Notes under the pieces: generated by a model
Told to the model about the DNA's origin: nothing
What the model saw: only the letters and a program-made list of their open reading frames with translations
Database searches by the model: none
Shown here: positions 17,101 to 24,084 of the stretch, in pieces
How positions within the stretch are numbered: the stretch's first letter is position 1
Layout of the letters: every line of letters starts with the position of its first letter
Assembly: GCA_937957685.1 (NCBI GenBank)
Contig: CALGAO010000093.1
Span: 1 to 46,619, forward strand
Direction of reading: 5' to 3'
Length of the DNA: 46,619 nt
DNA from: an uncultured Paenibacillaceae bacterium
GTDB taxonomy: Bacteria; Bacillota; Bacilli; Paenibacillales; DA-C8
Program-made: the position numbers and the translations under genes

Positions 17101-17634
17101 CACGCCGATGCTGGCGGCCTTGACGTTCAGCGTATCCTGGGAGGTTTCGATCAGGATCACGTCGACGCCGCCCTCGATAAGGGCAAGGGCCTGCTCATGG
17201 TAGGCTTCCACCAATTGATCAAAGGTGACCCCTCCGGTTACGGAGATCGTCTTCGTCGTAGGGCCCAGCGCTCCCGCCACATACCTCGGCCAATCCGGGG
17301 TGGAGTATCGCTCCGCCGCTTCAACGGCGAGACGCGCTGCGGCCAGATTCAGCTCCCGCGCTCTCTCGGGTATCTCATACTCCGCGAGGACGATCGACGT
17401 CGCGCCGAACGTGTTGGTCTCTATGATGTCCGCGCCGGCTTCCAGATACGCTTCATGGATGCTGCGGATCACGTCCGGACGCGTCACATTGAGCAGCTCG
17501 TTGCAGCCGTCATACTGCTCGCCGCCGAAATCCTCGGCGGTCAGATTGGCCTGCTGGATCATCGTGCCCATCGCTCCGTCCAGTATGAGGATCTTTCTGG
17601 TCAATTGCTCCTGAATTGAAGGTTTGCTGCTCAT
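14179..17634 (-). CDS. metH: Cobalamin-dependent methionine synthase
   Basis: An 1151-residue, full-length MetH. The homocysteine domain (1-320) has zinc ligands in NCATGPE (Cys227) and GGCCGTT (291-292). The pterin/methyl-tetrahydrofolate domain runs about 335-600 (DSTDPNVIE near 411). The helical cap and cobalamin domain span about 625-840 with DVHDIG at 722-727 carrying the cobalt-ligand histidine. The SAM-binding reactivation domain is about 880-1151 with FGYPACPNLEDQ near 1091. It transfers a methyl group from 5-methyltetrahydrofolate to homocysteine via B12. I saw no S-box or cobalamin riboswitch in the 238 bp upstream. It is first of a metH-rnz pair. Confidence 0.97.
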   Translation of the reverse strand: MSSKPSIQEQLTRKILILDGAMGTMIQQANLTAEDFGGEQYDGCNELLNVTRPDVIRSIHEAYLEAGADIIETNTFGATSIVLAEYEIPERARELNLAAARLAVEAAERYSTPDWPRYVAGALGPTTKTISVTGGVTFDQLVEAYHEQALALIEGGVDVILIETSQDTLNVKAASIGVRQAFERSGKTLPIMISGTIEPMGTTLAGQNIESFYISLEHLKPISIGLNCATGPEFMRDHIRTLASISQAAISCYPNAGLPDENGHYHESPESLATKLAGFAEQGWINIAGGCCGTTPAHIRAIAEKLKGFKPRTSFGEHPPAVSGIETVYVEPDNRPLLVGERTNVLGSRKFKRLIAEGKFDEASEIARAQVKGGAHVIDVCLQDSDRDELADMEQFLKYVTKKIKVPLVIDSTDPNVIELGLKHSQGKAIINSINLEDGEEKFERVVPLVHKYGAAAVVGTIDEKGMAVRREDKLRVAKRSYELLVHKYGMDPRDIIFDPLVFPVGTGDEQYIGAAEETIEGIRLIKEAMPECLTILGISNVSFGLPEAGREVLNAVFLYHCTKAGLDYAIVNTEKLERYASIPEHERKLAEDLIFHTNDETLAAFVAYFRERKAKVRENNKANLTLEERLASYVVEGSKDGLFEDLDEALTRYAPLDIINGPLMAGMEEVGRLFNNNELIVAEVLQSAEVMKASVSYLEPHMEKADTSLKGKILLATVKGDVHDIGKNLVEIILSNNGYEVVNLGIKVPPEQLIEAYRREEPDMIGLSGLLVKSAQQMVLTAQDLRQAGIDVPILVGGAALTRKFTHTRIAPEYDGPVLYAKDAMDGLDLANRLMNPEQRQQLVEELRAAIDSHVQRSGKVQAGEKAEVPVRSNVSQDFQVMMPPDFERHVLRDYPVKYLIPYVNMQMLLGHHLGLKGKVSALLEQGDEKALHLKQVVDEIYAEAQEKGILKPQGMYRFFPAQSEGDTIHIYDPQDHGKVLQSFTFPRQQVEPYLCLADFVKSKESGEMDVVGFLVVTCGQGIAELAEQWKRDGDYLRSHALQAIALETAEAFAERIHHIMRDAWGIPDPVEMTMQQRFAARYRGIRVSFGYPACPNLEDQAQLFALMKPEDIGVHLTEGFMMEPEASVSAMVFAHPEARYFNVDKPERD

Positions 17635-17802
17635 TTCTCTACTTCCCTTCTATTGCAAACGTTGATCGCCGTCTATCAGCCGTGTTGACGGATATCTTCG
17701 CGTTCCCGCGCTTCGTTTTCATAAACTCCTGCTTTAAACTGGTGGTCTCTTGTGATATTTTAGACTATAGTTTAACAGAAGTACGAGGCCGAGGGAAGCA
17801 TA

Positions 17803-17831
17803 TCGACAATGCCCAGCTTTTCGGCTATAAT
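17803..17831 (+). promoter_or_regulatory. Promoter of mtnD
   Basis: TCGACA (17803-17808) and a perfect TATAAT (17826-17831) are separated by 17 bp, about 40 bp upstream of the mtnD start. No SAM riboswitch was seen in the short leader. Confidence 0.65.
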
Positions 17832-17872
17832 ACTAATATAACATTAATCTTATCGAAAAAGAGGGATTTAAA

Positions 17873-18415
17873 ATGGCGGAGATTAGAATTCGTAACACGA
17901 ATGAGCGCATCAGCGGCGAAGAGAATGTGCGTGCATTTCTGGAGAAGCAAGGCGTTCTGTACGAGCATTGGGACACGAACAAGCTCCCCGAGGAGCTGCG
18001 CGAGAAGTTTGTGCTGAGCGACGAGGAGAAAGCGAAGATCCTCGAGATCTATGACGAGGAGATCCGCGATCTGGCAGCTCGCCGCGGCTATCGCACCTGG
18101 GACGTGATCACGCTGTCCGATGCTACGCCGAACCTCGACGAATTGCTGAAGAAGTTTGAAGCCGTACACACGCATACGGAGGACGAGATTCGTGCCATCG
18201 TCAGCGGCAAGGGCATCTTCATCATCAAGGGAAGCGATGATGTCGGCTACTTTGACGTTGAGCTGGAAGCTGGTGACCTGATCTCCGTGCCAGAGAATAC
18301 ACCTCACTTCTTCACCCTCATGGACAATCGCAAGATCGTCGCCGTTCGCCTGTTCATCGAAACCGACGGCTGGATCGCTCATCCTTACGACGACCCAACC
18401 TTCGTCAAGGCTTGA
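17873..18415 (+). CDS. mtnD: Acireductone dioxygenase (methionine salvage)
   Basis: A 180-residue cupin. The metal ligands of the family are present: H99, H101 and E105 in VHTHTEDEIR, and H145 in ENTPHFF. The enzyme acts on 1,2-dihydroxy-3-keto-5-methylthiopentene, giving the 2-keto acid precursor of methionine (iron form) or off-pathway products (nickel form). The ATG has AGAGGGA upstream. No other salvage genes are adjacent, but metH, also in methionine metabolism, is divergent and 238 bp away. A strong terminator follows, so it is a single-gene unit. Confidence 0.93.
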   Translation: MAEIRIRNTNERISGEENVRAFLEKQGVLYEHWDTNKLPEELREKFVLSDEEKAKILEIYDEEIRDLAARRGYRTWDVITLSDATPNLDELLKKFEAVHTHTEDEIRAIVSGKGIFIIKGSDDVGYFDVELEAGDLISVPENTPHFFTLMDNRKIVAVRLFIETDGWIAHPYDDPTFVKA

Positions 18416-18470
18416 TTGATGTGATCAGATTCGATACATGGGGCTGACCGGAAAGTCCCTTGAATGACGT

Positions 18471-18505
18471 AAGGCCGGAGAACCAACTGGTTTTCCGGCC
18501 TTCTT
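18471..18505 (+). terminator. Terminator of mtnD
   Basis: AAGGCCGGA and TCCGGCCTT pair around an inner GAACC/GGTTT stem, followed by a TTCTTCC stretch. The position is about 55 bp after the mtnD stop. Confidence 0.75.
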
Positions 18506-18672
18506 CCTGCCAGGCTGCGTGACGGATGCCCGCAGCCTTCGTCAGATCATGGGTCAGCTGCAGTGCCCGACACATCCGCCGACTGGCCTCAGCATGTCAG
18601 AGAGGACATGCCCTCGCCAAGTCTGGGCGGACTTTCCTTTCTATCGAATCCTGACCGTATCCGGCCAGAGCA

Positions 18673-19467
18673 TTAACGGATGCTTTCGATCACGGCTTGC
18701 AGATCGCGCAGCGATGCAATCTCATAACGCGGCAGGATCTCGCCCTGGGCCGTCAGCCCTCTGCGGTTAATCCATACGGAGTGGATGCCTGCGGTGTTGG
18801 CGCCGAGGACGTCCGTCGTCAGCTTGTCCCCGACCATCACGCCTTCCTCCGGACTGATCTCGAGCAGACGGAGCGCTTCCTGGAACAGACGGATATCCGG
18901 TTTGCCGAATCCGTAGTTGCCGCTGATCATGATGTGATCGAAGTAAGGGATGAGTTCAGGTACGCCATCCAGTTTCTCCTGCTGCAGATCCGGCGATCCG
19001 TTCGTCAGGAGCAGAAGCTTGTATCTGCCCTTGAGCCCGTCGAGCACCTCGAACGTTTCGTCATAGACGTATTTCCTGGCCCTCCGTTCGATCGGGAACC
19101 TCTCCCCCAGCTCCCGTCCCAGCCTGGCATCGTCGATGCCGAGCGCACGCAATCCCCGCGTCCATGCCTCCGCCCGGTACTCAGACGCCAGCTTCTCCAG
19201 CTTGCGAAACTGCTCATCGGCTCCTCCGCTGAACCTTCCCCACAGCGCTTCGAAAGGATTGATGCCGATATTCACCGTGAACGGGTACGTCTCGTATGAT
19301 TCATACAAGGCTCGCGCTTCGCGCCGCACCGCCTGCTCCAGCGCGGCGGGGTCCACTGCCACCGTTTCCGCTGCAACCCGGCACGTCGCCTGGAACGCCT
19401 CTTCGACGCTGCGCTCGTCCCATAGCAATGTATCGTCAAGGTCAAATAATATCGCTTTGATGGTCAT
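18673..19467 (-). CDS. HAD-superfamily hydrolase
   Basis: A 264-residue phosphatase-like protein from ATG 19467, which has GGGAGA upstream; an in-frame start 42 bases earlier has no site. Motif I is LFDLDDTLLWD near residue 6-16 with both nucleophile aspartates. Motif II is LLLTNGS near 145, the motif III lysine lies in GFGKPD near 185, and motif IV is MVGDKLTTDVLGA near 209-221. The large helical cap between motifs I and II marks a type C1 HAD (YjjG/YsnB-like). The substrate cannot be told from sequence; nucleotide or sugar phosphate monoesters are usual. It stands alone, with 122 bp to the next upstream gene. Confidence 0.85.
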   Translation of the reverse strand: MTIKAILFDLDDTLLWDERSVEEAFQATCRVAAETVAVDPAALEQAVRREARALYESYETYPFTVNIGINPFEALWGRFSGGADEQFRKLEKLASEYRAEAWTRGLRALGIDDARLGRELGERFPIERRARKYVYDETFEVLDGLKGRYKLLLLTNGSPDLQQEKLDGVPELIPYFDHIMISGNYGFGKPDIRLFQEALRLLEISPEEGVMVGDKLTTDVLGANTAGIHSVWINRRGLTAQGEILPRYEIASLRDLQAVIESIR

Positions 19468-19589
19468 GATCGCTCTCCCACTTCCTTTCTCTTTGTCTGA
19501 CTGATTCACCGTTTTGCGTGACAGCTCCGTTGCCAGGCAGGCGTCCGGTACGAATACCTCCCGCAGATCATTGATAGCTCGGCAATCGA

Positions 19590-20102
19590 TTACTTGGAGC
19601 TGTCGATGAACTTCACCTGGTTCTTGAGGGCAAAATCCTTCAGACGAACAGCCATCTCGTCCACGTTAAACAGGTTGAGCAGCTTGCTGAACACCCACAG
19701 CTTGTCGTTCTTGCGAAGCTTGATCACGATGTTCTTGTTCTGAACCTGGATGAATTCGATATCCTTCGCGCTGACGACATTCTCACGGCCCCATCTGCGC
19801 GTGGCGACCTCGCTCTTGCCAACCTTCAGGTAAGGCTTGCGCAATGCCCAGAACCAGACGCCGAGGAGCAGGTAAGCGATGAACGTAATCCAGTACAACG
19901 CCTCAGAAGATTGAATGGGATAATAAAGGATGCCGTAGAAGGTGCCGATCCCGATGAACAGGATCGGCAGCATGATGCTCCGGCCCTTATAGATGTCGTA
20001 TTGTTCCCCGCTTCCCACTCGCGCCTTGCCCGCGCGTTTGCGGTAGTCGTTCACTTTCTTCTGATTGCGATATACCATGCGTTCCCATTTGCGTGACGAC
20101 AT
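19590..20102 (-). CDS. Two-helix membrane protein of unknown function
   Basis: About 170 residues starting at ATG 20102 (MSSRKWERMVYRN), with AGGAGG seven bases upstream; the longer frame from 20129 ignores this site. A basic N-terminal part (about 1-45) precedes two adjacent membrane segments (about 46-65 and 72-92). A cytoplasmic C-terminal domain of beta-rich character follows and ends in FKFIDSS-like charged residues. The layout resembles bacterial PH-like (YcxB-type) membrane proteins, but I cannot assign it. No partner is adjacent on the same strand within 100 bp. Confidence 0.65.
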   Translation of the reverse strand: MSSRKWERMVYRNQKKVNDYRKRAGKARVGSGEQYDIYKGRSIMLPILFIGIGTFYGILYYPIQSSEALYWITFIAYLLLGVWFWALRKPYLKVGKSEVATRRWGRENVVSAKDIEFIQVQNKNIVIKLRKNDKLWVFSKLLNLFNVDEMAVRLKDFALKNQVKFIDSSK

Positions 20103-20209
20103 TCGTAAGCCTCCTGCAACTAGATTCATTCGTATGATTGTTTATTATAGAAGATTCATCTCGTGATATAAATAGCATTTCGATGATTTCCTCAACCGGA
20201 TCATCGGGT

Positions 20210-20401
20210 TCAATGCCTGATCTGCCCATCCTGATCCACGAACCGGATGTTCTCCAGATGACCGCGCAACGACGTGCGGATGCCTGCCAGATACTGCTTG
20301 CGCAGCTTCTGTTGCTCCTCCAGTTCTTCTTGCGTGAGGCCCGCGGTTTTGGCTTTCCGGTACAGCTCGTTAATGCGTCTGATGCTTTTGTCGTCGATCA
20401 C
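20210..20401 (-). CDS. ynzC: DUF896 family protein, YnzC-like
   Basis: A 63-residue helical protein matching YnzC: I-x-R-I-N-E-L-Y-R-K-A-K near the start, L-T-x-E-E-x-E-E-Q-x-x-L-R-x-x-Y-L in the middle and R-x-x-L-x-x-x-L-x-x-I at the end. GTG 20401 is preferred: AGGAGGG (20409-20415) is seven bases upstream, while the in-frame ATG at 20407 almost touches that site. In B. subtilis ynzC belongs to the LexA-controlled yneA-yneB-ynzC operon. Here it is separated from the yneA-like gene by three genes on the opposite strand. Its function is not established. Confidence 0.85.
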   Translation of the reverse strand: MIDDKSIRRINELYRKAKTAGLTQEELEEQQKLRKQYLAGIRTSLRGHLENIRFVDQDGQIRH

Positions 20402-20515
20402 GTACATTCCCTCCTGTTCTTACAATACTTTGACATTAACGCATGGCCAATGTCAAGCTGATTCCATTGGACGCAGCATGTCAGCCTGTTGTTCAGCCAA
20501 CATGAATGATCCCCT

Positions 20516-20564
20516 TTGACAAGATAAGACATTACGTATAAAATTAATGATAAACATTAATTTT
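20516..20564 (+). promoter_or_regulatory. Promoter with overlapping palindromic operator
   Basis: TTGACA (20516-20521) and TAAAAT (20539-20544) are 17 bp apart. A perfect inverted repeat, AAAATTAATG and CATTAATTTT with a five-base gap (20540-20564), covers the -10 box and start region. This is where a repressor would bind. The helix-turn-helix protein encoded second in the unit is the obvious candidate for autoregulation. Confidence 0.65.
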
Positions 20565-20590
20565 TTATCGTTAACGAGGAGTGTGTATGT

Positions 20591-21199
20591 ATGATTCAAA
20601 CTCGTCTGATGAAATCTGCCAGAAACATCGACCTGTTCCTTGGAATCATTCAGGTGTTGCTGGTCGTCGGGGTTGCTTTGATGTTCCTGATCGGAGCGGC
20701 AAGGTTTTTCGGCGCGGAGCTGTGGTTGACAGGCGCATCCACAACGACTGAGCTGTCTTTGGGCTTTGTCAAACTCACCTTGTCAGATCAAGCACAACCG
20801 AATACAGCCGCCGTCAAGGGAAGCATGCTGTTCAGCCTGCTGCTGGCCCTGATCCCTCTGATCATCGCCCTGTACGGGATCAGGCTGATTCGCATAATCC
20901 TGCAACCGTTGAAACTAGGCAGACCATTTGAAGAAGGGATATCTGGCAAGCTGAAGATCCTTGGATGGGTGATGCTCATTGGCGGGGCGGTATTGGAAGG
21001 GATCAGGCTGATCGGAGGTTCTGTCCTGCTCCAGGCGTATGAGTTCGACACTTTCCTGAATGCAGAACGGATATCCGGCTATCAGTTCAATTATGCGATT
21101 AACGGAAGTTTCCTGTTCCTCGCTTTCGTGCTCTTCCTGTTGTCCTATATCTTCCGTTATGGAGAAGAGCTGCAACGCGAATCGGATGAAACCTTGTAA
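20591..21199 (+). CDS. DUF2975-type membrane protein
   Basis: A 202-residue protein with four hydrophobic segments (about 12-38, 78-100, 118-138 and 165-185). The loop between the first two is presumably extracellular and contains the LGFVKLTL stretch. Size, topology and linkage to a small Cro/CI-type regulator match DUF2975 proteins. No biochemical function is established for them. The ATG follows GAGGAG nine bases upstream and the promoter-operator region. The next gene begins nine bases after its stop, so the two are co-transcribed. Confidence 0.7.
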   Translation: MIQTRLMKSARNIDLFLGIIQVLLVVGVALMFLIGAARFFGAELWLTGASTTTELSLGFVKLTLSDQAQPNTAAVKGSMLFSLLLALIPLIIALYGIRLIRIILQPLKLGRPFEEGISGKLKILGWVMLIGGAVLEGIRLIGGSVLLQAYEFDTFLNAERISGYQFNYAINGSFLFLAFVLFLLSYIFRYGEELQRESDETL

Positions 21200-21208
21200 G
21201 GAGGACAT

Positions 21209-21436
21209 ATGGGAAGGATAATTCTTCGTTTGGACAGAGTGATGGCGGATCGGAAGATGAGCCTGAAGGAATTGTCGGAGAAGGTTGGCGTATCGAATGT
21301 CAATCTTTCCAAGATCAAGACCGGCAAGATCAGCGCCATTCGTTTCTCCACTCTGGTGGCGATCTGTGAAGCGTTGAACTGCCAGCCCGGCGATATTCTT
21401 GAATATGATCCCGACGGCAGCGAGGATGAACCATAA
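21209..21436 (+). CDS. Small Cro/CI-type transcriptional regulator (YozG-like)
   Basis: A 75-residue helix-turn-helix protein consisting only of the DNA-binding domain: M-S-L-K-E-L-S-E-K-V-G-V-S-N-V-N-L-S-K-I-K-T-G-K and later CEALNCQPGDILEY are typical of the XRE/YozG group. The ATG has GGAGG five bases upstream. Its pairing with a DUF2975 membrane gene is common in Firmicutes, and the membrane partner may modulate it. The palindrome over the promoter of the unit is the likely binding site; that link is inferred. Confidence 0.85.
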   Translation: MGRIILRLDRVMADRKMSLKELSEKVGVSNVNLSKIKTGKISAIRFSTLVAICEALNCQPGDILEYDPDGSEDEP

Positions 21437-21489
21437 ATGGCGGACCCTTCCAGGTTGTCTGTAAATCCCATATAACGGAGGTTAGCACT

Positions 21490-22086
21490 ATGTTGATCGA
21501 TCAACTCATAAGCAGCATCATGCAGCTCGTGGTTTTCTCCCTCATCCCCTTCCTCTGGTGGTTCGTCACAGCAAGGAAAAAAGTCAGCTTCTTCAGATGG
21601 CTCGGACTTGTCAAGCCGCAGACGGATCATCCGAAGGTGCTTGTTCTGTTCGTGCTGGCCGGCTTCGTGGTGACCGTGGTGCCGGGATTGCTGCAGTTGC
21701 GGATGACTCAAGAAGTGACGACCTCGTATTCCAGGCTTGAAGGACTGGGTGTGGCCGGGATCACGAGCGTCATCCTCTTCGCGTGGATACAGACCTCGCT
21801 GTCGGAGGAGATCGTGTTCAGAGGATTCCTGCTGAAGCGCCTGATGTCGAAGCTTGGTTTCACGATCGCGACGGTGATTCAGGCCATCCTGTTCGGACTG
21901 ATCCATCTGGTGTTGGCCTGGGGACAGGTCGATGTGCTGACCGGTATCGTCGTTGCAGTGTATCCGATCATACCGGCGTTGATCATCGCGTATGTGAATG
22001 AACGGAAAGCCGGGGGCTCGATCCTGCCTGGCTGGATCATACACGGAACTGCCAATACGCTGTACGGACTTGTGCAGCTCTTCTGA
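21490..22086 (+). CDS. CPBP-family intramembrane metalloprotease
   Basis: A 198-residue membrane protein with about five or six hydrophobic helices. The three Abi/CPBP motifs are present: E-E-I-V-F-R-G (EExxxR) near 104-110, F-G-L-I-H (FxxxH) near 137-141 and H-G-T-A-N (HxxxN) near 188-192. These build the glutamic-type catalytic site of the Rce1-like family, which cleaves substrates within or near the membrane. In bacteria such proteins often give self-immunity or maturation of peptides. The ATG follows GGAGG. It begins 54 bp after the regulator gene, so it is probably third in the operon. Confidence 0.88.
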   Translation: MLIDQLISSIMQLVVFSLIPFLWWFVTARKKVSFFRWLGLVKPQTDHPKVLVLFVLAGFVVTVVPGLLQLRMTQEVTTSYSRLEGLGVAGITSVILFAWIQTSLSEEIVFRGFLLKRLMSKLGFTIATVIQAILFGLIHLVLAWGQVDVLTGIVVAVYPIIPALIIAYVNERKAGGSILPGWIIHGTANTLYGLVQLF

Positions 22087-22129
22087 CCCTGACACAACCG
22101 TTTCATCGTAAGTGATTCATGGTATGTTG

Positions 22130-22157
22130 AGAGGTGAACAAACGTATGTTCGCCTCT
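22130..22157. promoter_or_regulatory. Hairpin containing a LexA-type box
   Basis: AGAGGTGAAC pairs with GTTCGCCTCT (ten pairs, one G-U). Read on the minus strand, 22139-22152 is CGAACATACGTTTG, a full match to the Bacillus-type SOS box. It lies in the 102 bp between the converging CPBP and LysM genes. No T run follows on either side, so it is a poor terminator by itself. No promoter was found next to it. Confidence 0.45.
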
Positions 22158-22188
22158 TGCTGTTATCCGGCTTCCGAAGCAAACGGAT

Positions 22189-22665
22189 CTATTCGGGAAG
22201 CGTCAGCTGCATGCCTTCATGGATGATGCTGCCCTCCAGTCCGTTGACGCTCTTCAGCTGTTCCAAATAGACTCTTATCTTCATCTGTTCAGGTTTATGA
22301 TCCCGGGCAATCGTCCACAGCGTGTCGCCGGCTTGTACGATGATCGTCCTCTCAACTGCGGTCTGATGTTCGATCGATACAGGGGGCTCGTCTTGCATGG
22401 GGAGCGTTGATCCGTGTCCTCCCTCGGATGTCTGTGAAGCAGAAGCGCTGACGGTATCGACGAGCATCCAGACCAGAATCAGGACAGCCACAACCCACAG
22501 CAGTCCGTACAGCTTGACGCTCAGGGGGTGTTGCTTGCGGGTCTGCGAACGGAGATTCGCACTATGAACCGAAGGCTGCCTGCCAGCTCGCAAACTGCGC
22601 CTCACGCCCATAACCTTCCCGTTCCCTTCCGAAGAGATGTATCCCAACGCATAAGATGCAGACAT
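22189..22665 (-). CDS. LysM-domain membrane protein, probable YneA-type division inhibitor
   Basis: A 158-residue protein. It has a basic N-terminal part (1-50), one membrane helix (about 51-72), a polar linker and a C-terminal LysM domain (about 106-156, V-Q-A-G-D-T-L-W-T-I-A to L-T-L-P). This order matches YneA, the SOS-induced inhibitor that delays cell division after DNA damage and is anchored outside the cell. It is divergent from lexA and has a LexA box inside its promoter spacer, which supports the role. The N-terminal extension is longer than in B. subtilis YneA (about 100 residues). The ATG follows GGGAGG. Confidence 0.8.
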   Translation of the reverse strand: MSASYALGYISSEGNGKVMGVRRSLRAGRQPSVHSANLRSQTRKQHPLSVKLYGLLWVVAVLILVWMLVDTVSASASQTSEGGHGSTLPMQDEPPVSIEHQTAVERTIIVQAGDTLWTIARDHKPEQMKIRVYLEQLKSVNGLEGSIIHEGMQLTLPE

Positions 22666-22678
22666 ATCGCCAACCTCC

Positions 22679-22861
22679 CAAACATTTGTTCTGATTTTAT
22701 CTTATTGCGAACAAACGTTTGTGTCAATACATTTTGCGAAAGTATGTTCGTGTTTTTTCGGAGATGGGAATGGGCGATCGAAAGCACGGATCAAAAAATG
22801 GCGACAGAAGCAAGAAAAACTCGAACTTATGTTTGTGCGAACTCCGGTTCTGTGTTATTAT
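22679..22861. promoter_or_regulatory. Divergent SOS control region: two promoters, five LexA-type boxes
   Basis: Minus-strand promoter of the LysM gene: TTGACA (22722-22727), 17 bp, TAAGAT (22699-22704). Plus-strand lexA promoter: TTGTGC (22833-22838), 17 bp, TATTAT (22856-22861). LexA-type boxes (CGAAC-N4-GTTYG): 22708-22721 fills the first spacer; 22822-22835 and 22838-22851 cover the lexA promoter. 22737-22750 has one mismatch (GAAA half), and 22679-22692 is a weaker copy just before the LysM ribosome site. Strong SOS repression of both genes is expected. Confidence 0.88.
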
Positions 22862-22901
22862 TTACCTAGGAGAGACTATGGAAACGGAGTGAAGCTGAGC
22901 A

Positions 22902-23522
22902 ATGTCCAAGCTGTCGAACAGACAACAGGCGATACTTGACTTTATCAAGAATGAAGTGCGAACGAAGGGCTACCCTCCATCCGTCAGAGAGATCGGCGAA
23001 GCCGTAGGCCTCGCCTCAAGCTCGACCGTGCATGGCCATCTGGACCGTCTGGAGAAGAAGGGCCTCATCCGCCGTGACCCCACGAAGCCTCGCGCCATCG
23101 AGATCACCGACGGCTCCGTTGATATGAACGTCTTCCCGGAAGCGATCGCTCGCGTGCCTCTGGTCGGCAAGGTCACTGCCGGAACACCGATCCTGGCAAC
23201 GGAGAACATCGAGGATTACTTCCCTCTTCCCGCTCATATGGTTGGCGATTACACCGTCTTCATGCTCAGCGTCGTCGGAGACAGCATGATCGAGGCTGGC
23301 ATTCATGACGGCGACTACGTCATCGTTCGCCAGCAGTCCACCGCTTCGAACGGAGATATCGTCGTCGCCATGACCGAAGATGACGAAGCCACTGTCAAGC
23401 GCTTCTTCAAGGAGAGCGACCACATCCGCCTGCAGCCGGAGAATTCCGCCATGGAACCGATTCGCCTGCGTGATGTCAAGATCCTGGGCAAGGTCATCGG
23501 CCTGTATCGCGAGATCGATTAA
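22902..23522 (+). CDS. lexA: LexA, SOS repressor
   Basis: A 206-residue, full-length LexA. The winged helix DNA-binding domain is 1-70 (YPPSVREIGEAVGLASSSTV carries the recognition helix). The self-cleavage site Ala93-Gly94 lies in VTAGTP. The catalytic Ser128 is in GDSM and Lys166 in ATVKRF, forming the Ser-Lys dyad. On RecA filament contact it cuts itself and releases the SOS genes. The ATG has GGAGTG upstream. Two LexA-type boxes overlap its own promoter. A decayed copy of its last 37 codons follows directly after the stop codon. Confidence 0.97.
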   Translation: MSKLSNRQQAILDFIKNEVRTKGYPPSVREIGEAVGLASSSTVHGHLDRLEKKGLIRRDPTKPRAIEITDGSVDMNVFPEAIARVPLVGKVTAGTPILATENIEDYFPLPAHMVGDYTVFMLSVVGDSMIEAGIHDGDYVIVRQQSTASNGDIVVAMTEDDEATVKRFFKESDHIRLQPENSAMEPIRLRDVKILGKVIGLYREID

Positions 23523-23632
23523 GGAAGCGACCACATCCGAATGCTGCCGGAGCATTCCCCCTGGAACCGATTCGCCTGCGCGATGTCAAGATCCCGGGCA
23601 TGATCATCGGTTTGTATCGCGAGATCGATTGA
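23523..23632 (+). pseudogene. Tandem, decayed duplicate of the lexA 3' end
   Basis: The 110 bp right after the lexA stop repeat the last about 112 bp of lexA (from about 23411), ending again in GAGATCGATT plus a stop codon. The copy has several substitutions and at least two single-base deletions (AAGGAAGCG for AAGGAGAGCG; CATTCCCCCTGG for AATTCCGCCATGG). It has no start and no frame with lexA. It is a remnant of a local duplication, not a gene. Confidence 0.85.
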
Positions 23633-23744
23633 GTCAGGCAACCCGTTGCAGCGTCCGGTCTGTTGATCTTATATCATCCAGCGCCTCCCGTTCGATTGGC
23701 TGTTCGTCCATTCTACGGGAGGTTTTCATATGCGGTGGAAGTAG

Positions 23745-23816
23745 GCTGAGACACGATTTTATCGTCTCTCAGCCACATCCCACATCGGTTTTTTCGCTGA
23801 GACACGATATTATCGT
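23745..23816. repeat. Two hairpin repeats 51 bp apart
   Basis: Two copies of GCTGAGACACGAT start at 23745 and 23796, exactly 51 bp apart. Each begins a hairpin: the second contains AGACACGATATTATCGTGTC, a perfect palindrome; the first has one mismatch. The spacer includes a run of six T. They lie between the lexA remnant and a small minus-strand gene. The period equals that of the unrelated array at 24258-24590. Confidence 0.7.
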
Positions 23817-23856
23817 GTCTTGCGTATCCTCGACCGCTATGACTGGGGCTGCATTT

Positions 23857-24048
23857 TCAGGCCGATACGGGAAAAAGGGCCAGGATCTGATCCACCCTGA
23901 ACGTGCGGAATGCTCTCTTCTCATGATCATAGCCAAACAGCAGATTCCCTTTGATGCGATGTACGGTCAGCTTCCGTTTCGAGCACTTCCTCATCCTGTC
24001 CATATAGATGATCTCAACGGTTCTTCCGACATACAGGCGGTAACCCAT
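23857..24048 (-). CDS. Small WYL-like hypothetical protein, 63 residues
   Basis: A 63-residue protein from ATG 24048 with GGGAGG eight bases upstream. The sequence (V-G-R-T-V-E-I-I-Y-M-D-R, then L-T-V-H-R-I-K-G-N-L-L-F-G-Y and R-T-F-R-V-D-Q-I-L-A) resembles the small five-stranded beta barrel at the core of WYL domains. I recall similar short proteins in Paenibacillus genomes, but no function. Upstream is an AT-rich promoter with two imperfect LexA-type boxes, so DNA damage control is possible. It lies between lexA and glnA. Confidence 0.65.
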   Translation of the reverse strand: MGYRLYVGRTVEIIYMDRMRKCSKRKLTVHRIKGNLLFGYDHEKRAFRTFRVDQILALFPVSA

Positions 24049-24084
24049 AAGCTTGGCCTCCCTTCTGGACGATCAACCTCATAC

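Noticed and set aside
17635..17802. SAM (S-box) or cobalamin riboswitch upstream of metH
   Set aside because: The conserved core elements of either class were looked for on the minus strand and not found.
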